Below, one piece after another: positions 44,055 through 53,504 of a stretch of DNA of 64,000 nucleotides. Position 1 is the first letter of the stretch. Every line of letters begins with the position of its first letter. The stretch lies in NCBI RefSeq assembly GCF_964063325.1, contig NZ_OZ061315.1, positions 186,001 through 250,000 of the forward strand, in the 5' to 3' direction. The translations under genes were made by a program, and so were the position numbers. The stretch comes from Hafnia alvei (GTDB lineage: Bacteria; Pseudomonadota; Gammaproteobacteria; Enterobacterales; Enterobacteriaceae). The notes below the pieces were generated by a model, which saw only the letters and a program-made list of their open reading frames with translations, had not been told where the DNA came from and ran no database searches.

Positions 44055-44118
44055 GAGAGTCTTTCACCTTGAGTGTGAATAATTTGCGCTTGTTCGATAT
44101 ACAGTACCTGTGGATTAT

Positions 44119-44142
44119 GGATGTGTAAACATCTAGATGGCT
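44119..44142. promoter_or_regulatory. MetJ operator: three tandem met boxes between metR and metE
   Basis: Three contiguous 8-mers read on the minus strand as AGCCATCT, AGATGTTT and ACACATCC. They match AGACGTCT at six, six and five of eight positions. MetJ with S-adenosylmethionine needs at least two adjacent boxes, so repression of metR (and maybe metE) is likely. No MetR site (TGAA-N5-TTCA) was found with certainty. Confidence 0.7.
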
Positions 44143-44335
44143 ATACACATCATAATTCAAGTTGCTGATGCGTTGGTTAGACTTGTTCACCCTAGTGACA
44201 TCGCGATCTACCTCCTAGGGACTGACAAACTTTCCGCCGTTCTTCAAACAGAATTATTCAGAGTATAGCCACCATAATTCCGACGCCGAGCGCGGCTATA
44301 TCGGTGATATCTCTCTACATAATGGGGTAAGAATA

Positions 44336-46612
44336 ATGAGCGTAATCAATCACACTTTAGGTTTTCCGCGTGTCGGCCTGCGTCGCGAACTGAAAAAAGC
44401 ACAGGAAAGTTACTGGGCGGGCACTATCTCTCAAGACGAGCTGCTGAGCGTGGGGAAAGAACTGCGTGCTCGCCATTGGCAACAGCAGCAACAAGCGGGC
44501 GTTGATTTACTGCCGGTCGGTGATTTTGCATGGTATGACCATGTACTAACCACCAGTCTGTTGCTGGGCAACGTACCGGCTCGCCATCAAAATGCAGACG
44601 GCTCAATCGATCTGGATACGCTTTTCCGTATCGGCCGTGGACGTGCGCCAAGCGGCGAGCCTGCTGCTGCGGCTGAAATGACCAAATGGTTCAACACGAA
44701 CTATCACTACATGGTGCCGGAATTCACGCAGGGGCAGAAATTCTCTCTAGGATGGACGCAGTTGTTAGAAGAAGTGGATGAAGCGTTGGCGTTGGGTCAT
44801 AACGTCAAGCCAGTGCTGCTCGGGCCAATCACCTATCTGTGGCTTGGTAAGGTCAAAGGCGCGCAGTTTGAACGCTTAGACCTTCTGCAAGATATTTTGC
44901 CAGTTTACCAACAGGTTCTGAAAGCGTTGGCAGATCGCGGTATTGAATGGGTACAAATTGATGAGCCTGCGCTGGTGCTCGAATTGCCGCAGGAATGGCT
45001 CGATGCTTATCAGCCAGCCTATCAAGCGTTGACGGGGCAGGTGAAACTGTTGCTGACCACCTATTTCGAAGGGATCAGTCATAATCTTGAAACCATCCGT
45101 TCGTTGCCGGTTCAAGGCCTGCACGTTGATGCGGTACACGGTAAAGATGACCTGAACGCCTTGCATAATGCGCTGCCGCAGGAGTGGGTGTTATCGGTCG
45201 GTGCGATTAATGGCCGTAACGTATGGCGTGCTGACGTCAGCCAGTGGTTCGAGCGCATTCAGCCGCTGGTGGCTCAGCGTCAAATTTGGGTGGGTTCTTC
45301 ATGTTCCCTGCTGCATAGCCCGATTGATTTGAGCGTGGAAACACGTTTGGACGAAGAGGTGAAAAGCTGGTTTGCGTTTGCTCTGCAAAAATGTGCTGAG
45401 CTGGCGCTATTAACTCAGGCAATTAACGAGCCGGTTGCTGAGAACCTGCAAGCTCTGGCGGATTACAGCGCACCGATCCGTGCGCGTCGTAGCTCTCGAC
45501 GAGTGCATAACGCGCAGGTGGAGCAACGTCTGGCGGCGATTACGCCACGTGATAGCGCCCGTAACCAGCCTTATGAACAGCGTGCTGAAGCCCAGCGTAA
45601 GCGTTTCAATTTACCGGCATGGCCAACAACAACCATCGGTTCATTCCCGCAAACCACGGAGATTCGGGGCCTGCGTTTAGATTTCAAACAAGGCCGCGTT
45701 GATGGCAACAACTACCGCACGGGCATCAGCGAGCACATCAAACAGGCCATTGCCGAACAGGAACGTTTAGGTCTGGACGTGTTGGTGCATGGTGAAGCCG
45801 AACGTAATGACATGGTGGAATATTTCGGTGAGCATCTTGATGGCTTTGTATTTACCCAAAATGGCTGGGTGCAGAGCTACGGTTCTCGCTGCGTTAAACC
45901 TCCGGTTATTATTGGTGATATTAGCCGTCCTGAAGCGATTACCGTTGAGTGGGCGAAATACGCTCAGTCGCTAACGGACAAACCGGTGAAAGGCATGCTG
46001 ACAGGGCCGGTGACGATCCTCTGCTGGTCATTCCCGCGTGAAGATGTGACGCGTGAAACCATCGCTAAGCAAATCGCGTTGGCATTGCGTGACGAAGTCG
46101 AAGATTTAGAAAAAGCGGGCATTGGTATTATTCAGATTGATGAACCGGCACTGCGTGAAGGTTTACCGCTGCGTCGCTCCGATTGGCAGGCTTATTTGGA
46201 GTGGGCGGTTGACGCTTTCCGACTGAATGCGGCGGTTGCACAAGACGACACCCAGATCCACACGCATATGTGTTACTGCGAGTTCAATGACATCATGGAT
46301 TCTATCGCGGCGCTGGATGCCGATGTGATCACCATAGAGACCTCTCGTTCTGATATGGATCTGCTGGAAGCATTTAAAGAGTTCGAATATCCAAACGAAA
46401 TCGGTCCTGGCGTGTATGACATCCATTCGCCAAATGTGCCGAGCGTAGAGTGGATTGAAGATCTATTACGTAAAGCCGCGCAAAACATTCCGGCTGAGCG
46501 TCTGTGGGTAAACCCAGACTGTGGCTTGAAGACCCGTGCATGGCCAGAAACGCGCCAGTCATTGGCGAATATGGTCAAAGCAGCGCAGCGTCTGCGTGAG
46601 CTTGCGGCTTAA
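44336..46612 (+). CDS. metE: Cobalamin-independent methionine synthase MetE
   Basis: MetE transfers the methyl group from 5-methyltetrahydropteroyltri-L-glutamate to homocysteine in the cytoplasm. The 758-residue length is normal. Two homologous halves are seen, with N-terminal GFPRVGLRRELKKAQESYW. Zinc ligands are in HTHMCYCEF (His and Cys), the Glu in TIETSRSDM, and Cys in NPDCGLKTR; the DEPAL motif (IIQIDEPALREG) is also conserved. It is divergently transcribed from metR, which activates it. Confidence 0.97.
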   Translation: MSVINHTLGFPRVGLRRELKKAQESYWAGTISQDELLSVGKELRARHWQQQQQAGVDLLPVGDFAWYDHVLTTSLLLGNVPARHQNADGSIDLDTLFRIGRGRAPSGEPAAAAEMTKWFNTNYHYMVPEFTQGQKFSLGWTQLLEEVDEALALGHNVKPVLLGPITYLWLGKVKGAQFERLDLLQDILPVYQQVLKALADRGIEWVQIDEPALVLELPQEWLDAYQPAYQALTGQVKLLLTTYFEGISHNLETIRSLPVQGLHVDAVHGKDDLNALHNALPQEWVLSVGAINGRNVWRADVSQWFERIQPLVAQRQIWVGSSCSLLHSPIDLSVETRLDEEVKSWFAFALQKCAELALLTQAINEPVAENLQALADYSAPIRARRSSRRVHNAQVEQRLAAITPRDSARNQPYEQRAEAQRKRFNLPAWPTTTIGSFPQTTEIRGLRLDFKQGRVDGNNYRTGISEHIKQAIAEQERLGLDVLVHGEAERNDMVEYFGEHLDGFVFTQNGWVQSYGSRCVKPPVIIGDISRPEAITVEWAKYAQSLTDKPVKGMLTGPVTILCWSFPREDVTRETIAKQIALALRDEVEDLEKAGIGIIQIDEPALREGLPLRRSDWQAYLEWAVDAFRLNAAVAQDDTQIHTHMCYCEFNDIMDSIAALDADVITIETSRSDMDLLEAFKEFEYPNEIGPGVYDIHSPNVPSVEWIEDLLRKAAQNIPAERLWVNPDCGLKTRAWPETRQSLANMVKAAQRLRELAA

Positions 46613-46671
46613 TAGGTATAGATTTTGTAGGGTTAGTGATTCTATAGGTCGTCTAGTAAATCGAGATACAC

Positions 46672-46737
46672 GGGGCTACCGCAGGGTGGGGCGCTCCGGC
46701 AGCTAAAGCTGCTACGACCCCATCCCTACGGTTCCCC
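46672..46737. repeat. 66-base imperfect palindrome after metE
   Basis: The arms 46672-46703 and 46708-46737 pair imperfectly around a TAAA loop; the core GCAGC/GCTGC and outer GGGG/CCCC ends match. It has the look of a dispersed palindromic element (REP/BIME- or MITE-like) or a strong transcription-blocking stem. Only one full copy is in the window. Confidence 0.7.
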
Positions 46738-46776
46738 TAAAATCAAACTTAAGAGAAGACTCTTGGGATTCATTTT

Positions 46777-46801
46777 CGGATGCTGCGCAAGGCAGCATCC
46801 G
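46777..46801. terminator. Hairpin between metE and the barnase-like gene
   Basis: A perfect 10-bp stem (CGGATGCTGC / GCAGCATCCG) with loop GCAAG, between convergent genes. No T-run, so a terminator or REP-like role is possible. Confidence 0.5.
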
Positions 46802-46810
46802 ACTCATAGG

Positions 46811-47299
46811 CTACAGGCATTGAGGAATTGCGACAAAGGAGCTGCCGTCGTTGGTGGTGAGATAGTAAGTTGCGTTTGCTGGCTGATAAATTAAATGCTT
46901 ACCGCTGCGATATCCGCGCAGACTATCGACATCAGCACTGTACCAGCGCTCGCTAGCATTGTTTGGGCTTTTATCATAGGCATCCCCACCGATACTTTTG
47001 TTTTCTAATAGCAAATTGCTCGCCCAAATAGATTCTTGTGCATTTCCACTCCAGCCAAATCGCTTTGCTTTGTCGGTGGTGACATAGCTAGTGGGTAGCT
47101 CTTGGTGCTGATTGATTTGGCGGATTAAAGAGCTCAAACCCTGAGTATCATTGATGGTTGCTGAAGATTGGTGCATCAGCTGTTCGTTGGCCTGACGTAC
47201 AACGTTTTCGCAGTTAGGCAGCTGTTCCGCCAAACTGGACGCAGAAAACACCAGCAACGCTGAAGCCAATAAGGTGTGATGGTATCTGATTTTTCTCAT
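46811..47299 (-). CDS. Secreted barnase-like protein lacking catalytic residues
   Basis: A 162-residue protein with a signal peptide (residues ~1-25, SLA/EQLP). The ATG at 47299 has a perfect GGAGG six bases upstream. The mature part follows barnase (guanyl-specific RNase N1/T1 fold): LPTSYVTT, GW, GKSIGGD-like NKSIGGD (100-106), RWYSADV, and GYRSGKHLIYQ. But the catalytic Glu73 of barnase corresponds to Ser121, His102 to Asp151, and Arg87 to His135; Arg83 is kept (Arg131). Two Cys (30 and 161) could form a disulfide. It is thus probably not an active RNase, perhaps an adapted binder or inhibitor. Confidence 0.7.
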   Translation of the reverse strand: MRKIRYHHTLLASALLVFSASSLAEQLPNCENVVRQANEQLMHQSSATINDTQGLSSLIRQINQHQELPTSYVTTDKAKRFGWSGNAQESIWASNLLLENKSIGGDAYDKSPNNASERWYSADVDSLRGYRSGKHLIYQPANATYYLTTNDGSSFVAIPQCL

Positions 47300-47601
47300 A
47301 ATTTGCCTCCGTACGTAGCTAAACCTATGAATCAAACCGTCATGGAGCTGTTGCGTATAACGAGGCCATCACACGATGTGATGTCCTGCCGAATAGGGTG
47401 TTTTAGTTATGAGCAAAGAAGGTTTGTGAGAAATGAATTTGTAGTTACTCATTCCTTAAGAATATAAAACCAAACAATTTGCAACAAAGCATTAACATAA
47501 TGTGCCATGTGATGAAAAGGTCAAACCAAAGAACCTCTTGGCACTAAATGGTCTGTGTTATGCTCAAAAAACGAATCAAACCCATTGATATCAAGGATGC
47601 A

Positions 47602-48504
47602 ATGCTGATGAGAGAACTTACCCATGCGCTGACGTTGTGGATGCAGCAGCCTGAGCGGCAAGGACAGGTGTATTTTACGGGTAATCAGCAACCTGCACCG
47701 GAACTGGCATATCAGGTTAATTTCCCACGCTTAGAACTGGTGTTGGAAGGCCAGCAAAAAATGAGATGGGAGGACGTGCAAGGCGGCTCGGCTGAGCATG
47801 TTCTGCAAGCGGGTGATGCCCTGTTTGTACCGGCTGGGGGGTGGAATAGCCCTGAATGGAGCACGCCGGTAACCACGTTGAGCGTTTTATTCGGTAAGCA
47901 ACAGCTTGGTTTTAGTTTGTTACGCTGGAACGGTGAGCAGTATCAGGATTTGGGTAAGCAGAATGTGGCGCGCCGTGGCCCACGTGTGGGCTCATTTTTA
48001 TTGCAGGCGCTGAACGAACTGACCTGGAACCAGCGCGATCAAAACACAGCACGTTTCATCGTGAAGGGATTGATCAGCCATTGTTTAGACTTGCTCGGCA
48101 GTCAGGTTCAGACCGCATCGCGTAGTCAGGCGCTGTTCGACGCGGTGCGTCAGCATGTTGATGAGTTTTATCGCGATCCGTTAACCCGTGAGTCTGTTGC
48201 GCAGGCATTTTATATTTCGCCTAATTACCTTTCACATTTATTCCAAAAAGCGGGGGGCGTCGGTTTTAATGAATATCTCAACTACACGCGCCTTGAGCAG
48301 GCCAAGCATTTACTGAAACGCTACGATATGAAAGTGAAGGAAGTCGCTCATGCGTGCGGTTTTGTGGATAGTAACTACTTTTGTCGACTGTTTCGGAAAA
48401 CGACTGAACGTTCTCCCTCGGAGTATCGTCGCCAGTATCGGAGTCAGTTATTGGATAAGGTGCAGCAAAACGGTCTAGAGAATGTTCTATCTAGCGAATG
48501 TTGA
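47602..48504 (+). CDS. yijO: AraC-family regulator YijO
   Basis: An AraC-type activator, neighbour of the frw-pfl genes in E. coli too. The ATG at 47602 has AAGG five bases upstream and gives a 300-residue protein whose N-terminus lines up with E. coli YijO; ATGs at 47548 and 47608 are alternatives. The N-terminal cupin-like domain includes LAYQVNFPRLELVLEG and FVPAGGWN. The C-terminal HTH domain is seen in ESVAQAFYISPNYLSHLFQK and VKEVAHACGFVDSNYFCRLFRK. It ends inside frwD (14-base overlap). Likely regulates the adjacent frw/pfl genes. Confidence 0.9.
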   Translation: MLMRELTHALTLWMQQPERQGQVYFTGNQQPAPELAYQVNFPRLELVLEGQQKMRWEDVQGGSAEHVLQAGDALFVPAGGWNSPEWSTPVTTLSVLFGKQQLGFSLLRWNGEQYQDLGKQNVARRGPRVGSFLLQALNELTWNQRDQNTARFIVKGLISHCLDLLGSQVQTASRSQALFDAVRQHVDEFYRDPLTRESVAQAFYISPNYLSHLFQKAGGVGFNEYLNYTRLEQAKHLLKRYDMKVKEVAHACGFVDSNYFCRLFRKTTERSPSEYRRQYRSQLLDKVQQNGLENVLSSEC

Positions 48505-48835
48505 TGTGGGTTTCCTGCGGTGATGTGACGATCTTTTTCACCGCTGTTAGCGTGCGCTCAGGAAAGCGGAGAAACGTGTTGATACTGCTGTGGACGCAGC
48601 GGCAATGGGTAAAGCGTTCAGCGCCTTCCAGTTCAATATCGGCAATTAATAAGACGACATCCGCTGAGGCTACGTCATGCTCTGATAGCTGATTTTCAAT
48701 ACCAAGTGCGCCTTGAGTTTCAATTTTTACCTGCCATTTTTCTTGTTGGCAAATTTTCTCTAATCTTTCTGCGGCCATATAGGTATGAGCTACGCCGCTA
48801 ATACATCCGGTGACCGCAACCAGTTTTATTGTCAT
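48491..48835 (-). CDS. frwD: Fructose-like PTS EIIB component FrwD
   Basis: A 114-residue cytoplasmic PTS EIIB (fructose family) that accepts phosphate on Cys from the IIA domain and passes it to the sugar bound at IIC. The active Cys is in VTGCISGVAHTYMAAERL (~residues 6-23), where most fructose IIBs have CPTG. The start at 48835 (MTIKLVAV) fits E. coli; 48868 would add 11 non-conserved residues. It follows pflC and overlaps yijO tail to tail by 14 bases. Confidence 0.9.
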   Translation of the reverse strand: MTIKLVAVTGCISGVAHTYMAAERLEKICQQEKWQVKIETQGALGIENQLSEHDVASADVVLLIADIELEGAERFTHCRCVHSSINTFLRFPERTLTAVKKIVTSPQETHINIR

Positions 48836-48860
48836 TTTAGTATCCTCGCTAGCACACTCA

Positions 48861-49748
48861 TTACCCACCCGTTATAACACGATATCCAGCATTGATAGCG
48901 AGTTGCCGTATTGGTTCGATCTCTGCCTCGCTAGGAGCCACTACATCGTTCATTTTATAAGGGCGATTCAGCAGACGATATTTGGCTTCGCCAAACTGAT
49001 GAAACGGCAGCAAATGGATTTCAGGTAGTGTGAACGGCGCCAAGAATTCTAATATGGCCCGAAAATTGTCCACGCCTAGCGTATAGCCGGGAATAAGCGG
49101 TACGCGTGGGATGAGCGTTATTCCTTCTTCAATTAGCCGAGTGAAATTTCGTAGCACGCGTGGCTGGTGCATATTGAGCAGGTTTTTCGCTCGCACCGTA
49201 TCCATGATTTTTAGGTCAAACAGAACGGAATCACACTGCTTGGCCAGTGCTAGAAGCGTATTGGTGCTGGCATCGCCCGCGGTTTCTATCGCGGTATTAA
49301 TACCTAAAAATTTTAGCTGAGTGAGAAGTTGTAGGGCGAAGGGCGCTTGCATTAGTACTTCGCCGCCAGAGAGGGTGACACCCCCTCCAGACGAGCGGAA
49401 AAATACGTCGTCTTTCAGTACTTCTTTCAGTAGATCGTCGAGCGAGATATCGTGGCCAATGCGTTCCATCGCCGTGGCTGGGCATTCATCGACATTATTC
49501 AGACACGGCTGGCAGTGCAGGCACTTGGCTTCGCGACGTACGATGTGTATTTGATTGGAGATTGATTCGGGGTTTGCACACCACGGGCAGGTGTGTGGAC
49601 AACCTTTGAAAAATACGACGGTGCGGATCCCGCCACCGTCGTTAAGCGAATAACGTTGGATATTAAAGATCCGCGCCACATTGCTGGGCAAGTGCCCAGC
49701 GGATGTCGGCTGGTTAGAGCTGATGTGCCGTACGGCGAATGATGTCAT
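48861..49748 (-). CDS. pflC: Glycyl-radical enzyme activase PflC
   Basis: A radical SAM enzyme that puts the glycyl radical on PflD. The [4Fe-4S] motif is GCPHTCPWCANPE, with a second ferredoxin-like cluster near KCLHCQPCLNNVDECP. The ATG at 49748 (MTSFAVRHI) matches the E. coli start and overlaps the pflD end by 35 bases; a start at 49859 lies far inside pflD. 295 residues. Confidence 0.92.
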   Translation of the reverse strand: MTSFAVRHISSNQPTSAGHLPSNVARIFNIQRYSLNDGGGIRTVVFFKGCPHTCPWCANPESISNQIHIVRREAKCLHCQPCLNNVDECPATAMERIGHDISLDDLLKEVLKDDVFFRSSGGGVTLSGGEVLMQAPFALQLLTQLKFLGINTAIETAGDASTNTLLALAKQCDSVLFDLKIMDTVRAKNLLNMHQPRVLRNFTRLIEEGITLIPRVPLIPGYTLGVDNFRAILEFLAPFTLPEIHLLPFHQFGEAKYRLLNRPYKMNDVVAPSEAEIEPIRQLAINAGYRVITGG

Positions 49749-52011
49749 CTTGGATCTCCTTCGACAGCTCAACAAAGAAGGCGCTGTAACCAGCCACGCG
49801 CACCACGAGCCCCGCGTAATCTTGTGGTTTTGCCTGTGCAGCACGTAATGTCTCGGCATTCACCACGTTAAATTGAATATGCTGTAGCTTAAGTTTAGTG
49901 AACGCACCCAGAAAATCGGCGAGCTTGTTCAGCCCTGATTGGCCTTCCAGCGTAGACGGAGTGAATTTAACGTTCAGCAATGTACCGTTTGAAAGCAGAT
50001 AGTTATCCAATTTGCTCACCGATTTGAGTACCGCGGTTGGCCCCTGTGCATCTTGACCGAGCATCGGCGATAAACCGCCGTCGGCGAGCTGCTCACCTGC
50101 GTAACGTCCATCAGGCGTTGCGCCTACCACCGCACCGAGCGGCACGTGCGCTGAAACGGTATAGGAACCCGGCGTGAACTGCCCACCACGGGGGTTGCGG
50201 TAGGTTTCAACTTCTTTGCAGTAAAAACGCAGTAAATCGGCGCTGATGTTATCAACCACGTCGATATCGTTGCCGTACTTCTCGAAACGATTGATCAGAC
50301 GGGCACGGATTTTCTCGCCTTCCGGCGTTGCAAAATTAGCCTTCAGCGTTGCAATGAGCTCATCAAAACTGAGTCGCTGTTGATCGAAAACCATGCCTTT
50401 TAAGGCATGTAGAGAGTCGCTGAGGTTTGCGATACCAATGCCTTGTACACCAGAGAAATTATAGCGTGCCCCCCCTTCGGTAATGTCTTTACCGTTGCTT
50501 AGGCAGTCACTAATAAAGGATGAAAGCAGCGGTACCGGCGCCCAATCGCGATGGCCGACATCGCAGATATTACTGCCTTGGGCCATCAATTTTACGTAGT
50601 AGCAAATTTTGCAGCGAATCTGTTCCAGCAGGTCTTCGTAATGCAGATTGGCGTTGCCTTCATTTTCGAGCAGAACGATCTCCATGACTTTGAGCAGATT
50701 AAACATAGCTATGTCATGCAAGCCGTAGGTTTTGCCCGGAATAGAGAGCTCTACGCAGCCGACCACCGAATAATCTCGAGCGTCTTCTAGCGAAACGCCA
50801 CGATTCAAAAACGCTGGAACAACGACTTCATCGTTGAAGATCTGGGGAATACCGGTGCCGATGCGAATAGTTTCGGCGGTTTTCAGCAGGAAAGGGCGGT
50901 CGATTAATTCGTTCACGCGCACGCCAAGATTGGGCTGTGGAAGCTGAGTGTTTTGGTATGCGTCTAGGCATAAAAACGATAAGACGTTGACCGCGCTGCG
51001 GCCTGTTTCCGTCAGACCACCCAGTAAGATAGTGTAACCCGTTGGAAAACCGGCAAAATAGCGTGCGCTTGAGGTGGAGCGAAGTAGCACAATATCGTTG
51101 CATTTGATCCACAGTGATTCCAATAGCTCGCGCAGGAAAAGTGGATCTTCACCTTGATTCAATGAAGATTGATAAAAGGGCAACATATATTGGTCAAAAC
51201 GCCCTAATGAAAGTGAGCTAGCGTTCGACTCATATTGCAGAATGATGTTCATATACCAAAACAGCTGACAGGCCTGATAGAAGTCCTGCGGAGGCTCCGC
51301 TGAAATGATGCTGGATACTTCTGCCAATTTGACGAGTTCTTGGCGACGTCGCTCATCTGGGCAAGCCAACGCCATTTCTTGCGCTAGCGCGCTATAACGC
51401 AGTATGTGGCGCTGCGAGGCTTCTAGCAGTAAAAAAGCAGCCTGATAAAAAGCGTTATCAGGTTGCTCTGAGATCAGTAAACGCATTTCGCTGACCAGCG
51501 CGCCTAGGCCATTTTTCAGCAGACGAGGGTAGTCAATGATGATGTGCCCTTGCCCTTTGTCAGTTTGATTAATACTGAAAATTTGTGTTTTTACTGCAGC
51601 TTTAACGTCATCGTCCATCTGCCCGTTGATGAAGTCTTTCATTGAGCATTTTTCCCAATAAGGGAATAGCTGTTCGCGGTAAATGGCTTTATCCGCGTCT
51701 GAGATCTCGAAACGATCCTGCGGGCGAGTCGGGAATTGGTCTAGTTCTTTGAGAAGCCAATAGGGATCCATTTCAGGAGACATGATCCCTGCGCGTGGTT
51801 TAACGGTGCGGTTGCCCGCGATTAACTCATCGGCTCGGATAGAGATCTCAACATGATCGAGTATGTATGCAGTGGCTTTAGCACGGCGCAAAATCGTTGG
51901 CTCACCCTCTGTTTGCTGGTGGCTTGCGGTATAGAGCAAGGCTCGCTCCAGAGAAATTTCTCTTGGGTTAGCAAACATCGCTGCTTTTAAGCGTTCGATA
52001 CGAGCGGTCAT
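49714..52011 (-). CDS. pflD: Glycyl radical enzyme PflD
   Basis: A 765-residue glycyl radical enzyme of the pyruvate formate-lyase superfamily, of unknown substrate and probably a dehydratase- or lyase-type relative. The C-terminal radical site is RVAGYSAFFVELSKEIQDD, and the catalytic Cys lies in VVGCVELSIPG (~residue 432), the GCVE motif of dehydratase-type members. It is in an operon with its activase PflC and FrwB/FrwC. Anaerobic use of the sugar phosphate made by the Frw PTS is plausible. Confidence 0.92.
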   Translation of the reverse strand: MTARIERLKAAMFANPREISLERALLYTASHQQTEGEPTILRRAKATAYILDHVEISIRADELIAGNRTVKPRAGIMSPEMDPYWLLKELDQFPTRPQDRFEISDADKAIYREQLFPYWEKCSMKDFINGQMDDDVKAAVKTQIFSINQTDKGQGHIIIDYPRLLKNGLGALVSEMRLLISEQPDNAFYQAAFLLLEASQRHILRYSALAQEMALACPDERRRQELVKLAEVSSIISAEPPQDFYQACQLFWYMNIILQYESNASSLSLGRFDQYMLPFYQSSLNQGEDPLFLRELLESLWIKCNDIVLLRSTSSARYFAGFPTGYTILLGGLTETGRSAVNVLSFLCLDAYQNTQLPQPNLGVRVNELIDRPFLLKTAETIRIGTGIPQIFNDEVVVPAFLNRGVSLEDARDYSVVGCVELSIPGKTYGLHDIAMFNLLKVMEIVLLENEGNANLHYEDLLEQIRCKICYYVKLMAQGSNICDVGHRDWAPVPLLSSFISDCLSNGKDITEGGARYNFSGVQGIGIANLSDSLHALKGMVFDQQRLSFDELIATLKANFATPEGEKIRARLINRFEKYGNDIDVVDNISADLLRFYCKEVETYRNPRGGQFTPGSYTVSAHVPLGAVVGATPDGRYAGEQLADGGLSPMLGQDAQGPTAVLKSVSKLDNYLLSNGTLLNVKFTPSTLEGQSGLNKLADFLGAFTKLKLQHIQFNVVNAETLRAAQAKPQDYAGLVVRVAGYSAFFVELSKEIQDDIIRRTAHQL

Positions 52012-52040
52012 AGTGGACTCCGATCCGAGAATTCAGCGGG

Positions 52041-52073
52041 GAACGGTTATGGATTCAAAAACCATACCCGTTC
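52041..52073 (-). other. Intercistronic hairpin between frwB and pflD
   Basis: Arms GAACGGTTATGG and CCATACCCGTTC (one G-U pair) form a 12-bp stem around a nine-base loop, 30 bases before pflD. It is probably a processing or mRNA-stability element, not a strong terminator. Confidence 0.55.
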
Positions 52074-52079
52074 TAGCGA

Positions 52080-52400
52080 TTAGGCCGTTTGTGAAATATG
52101 TGACTCTATTTTGCCCATGATGGCATCTGCGCGTTTAACCGCGTCGCTGATGTTGACGCGCACGATGGTTTTACCTTGGAATCTTTCCTCGAACTTGATG
52201 CCGATGTCTTTGGTTAAGATCACCATATCTGCAGATGCAACGTCTTCAGCCGTTAATTCGTTTTCTAATCCGATGGATCCTTGGGTTTCAACTTTGCATT
52301 CCCAGCCTTTAGTTTTCGCTGCGCGTTCTAAGGCTTCAGCCGCCATATATGTATGGGCAACACCGGATGGGCAAGCGGTTACAGCGATAATCTTTGTCAT
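52080..52400 (-). CDS. frwB: Fructose-like PTS EIIB component FrwB
   Basis: A 106-residue EIIB with the active Cys in CPSGVAHTYMAAEALE (~residues 9-24), the family CPTG-like loop. Typical fructose IIB length. It follows frwC by 22 bases in the frwC-frwB-pflD-pflC-frwD transcription unit and would carry phosphate from PtsA to FrwC. The cluster therefore has two IIB proteins, FrwB and FrwD. Confidence 0.93.
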   Translation of the reverse strand: MTKIIAVTACPSGVAHTYMAAEALERAAKTKGWECKVETQGSIGLENELTAEDVASADMVILTKDIGIKFEERFQGKTIVRVNISDAVKRADAIMGKIESHISQTA

Positions 52401-52421
52401 AATGATGTCCTCAAAGCAGAA

Positions 52422-53504
52422 TTAATTGATTTCAAAATCCAGATCTAAATCGTCTTCTTGATTCTCTGTTTGCACGGCCTGTTTTTTGGCGGCCAAACTT
52501 TTTAATAAGTTGACGCACAGCGCGGTGACCACCATGCCAACGGCCAGCGCGGCGATATAACCAAGCTTTCCTTCAACGACAGGCAGAACGATAAGCCCTC
52601 CCCAACCGGCGTAGCACTGAGCACCAAACAATGCGGCGGTTACCGCACCGCAGGCGGAGCCGATCATGATGGATGGGATCACCCGCAATGGGTCGGCGGC
52701 GGCAAAAGGAATGGCACCTTCGGTGACGCCCACGCAGCCCATGAGCAGCGTAGCTTTGCCTGCTTCTTTTTCTTCTGCGTTGTAGTACTTGCGACCAATC
52801 AGGGTGGCAAAGCCTAATCCAAGAGGGGGAATAGCAATTGCTACGGCGGCAATAGCTACAACGCTATAAACACCTTGGGCGACGCAGATAAGCATGAAGG
52901 CGTAGGCGACTTTGTTGACGGGACCACCCATATCAAAAGCCAGCATGAGCCCCATGATAACGGCGAGAACGACGATGCTGCCCTGCTGCATGCCTTGCAA
53001 CCAGTGGGTTAAGCCTGAGGTGAGCGCACCAACGGGTTCGCCTAATCCCCACATCATGATCCCCGCAGTGAGGAGAGTGCCGATAATTGGAATAACGAAG
53101 ATAGGCATGACCGAACGCAGGATCTTGGGAACAGGGATCTTCTTGAGATAAAACACGATGATGCCGCCGATAATCCCGGCGATGATGGCCCCGAAAAAGC
53201 CCGCACCAAATGAATTGCCTACCCATGCGCCGATGGCACAGGGAGCCAGCGCAGAGCGGTCTGCGATGGAGTAACCAATATAAGCAGCCAGAAAGGGCAC
53301 CATCAATGTCAGACCGGCAACGCCGATATCAAACAGCTTTTTTAAGTTAGGATCGGTCGCTGCATCGGGCACGGCACCTCTGCCGTATAGCATGACGGAG
53401 ACAGCAAGCAGAATGCCGCCGGCAACGACAAAAGGGATCATATGCGAGACGCCAGTCATTAAGTGCTGGCGGGTATTTTTAAGTATCTGAACCAACTCTT
53501 TCAT
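52422..53504 (-). CDS. frwC: Fructose-like PTS permease EIIC component FrwC
   Basis: A 360-residue inner-membrane sugar-translocating IIC domain of the PTS fructose family with about nine hydrophobic helices. The ATG at 53504 (MKELVQILKNTRQHLMTGVS) matches E. coli; longer starts up to 53621 add unconserved residues. GCVGVTEGAIPFAAADP is the conserved IIC signature. First gene of the divergent operon facing ptsA. Confidence 0.93.
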   Translation of the reverse strand: MKELVQILKNTRQHLMTGVSHMIPFVVAGGILLAVSVMLYGRGAVPDAATDPNLKKLFDIGVAGLTLMVPFLAAYIGYSIADRSALAPCAIGAWVGNSFGAGFFGAIIAGIIGGIIVFYLKKIPVPKILRSVMPIFVIPIIGTLLTAGIMMWGLGEPVGALTSGLTHWLQGMQQGSIVVLAVIMGLMLAFDMGGPVNKVAYAFMLICVAQGVYSVVAIAAVAIAIPPLGLGFATLIGRKYYNAEEKEAGKATLLMGCVGVTEGAIPFAAADPLRVIPSIMIGSACGAVTAALFGAQCYAGWGGLIVLPVVEGKLGYIAALAVGMVVTALCVNLLKSLAAKKQAVQTENQEDDLDLDFEIN

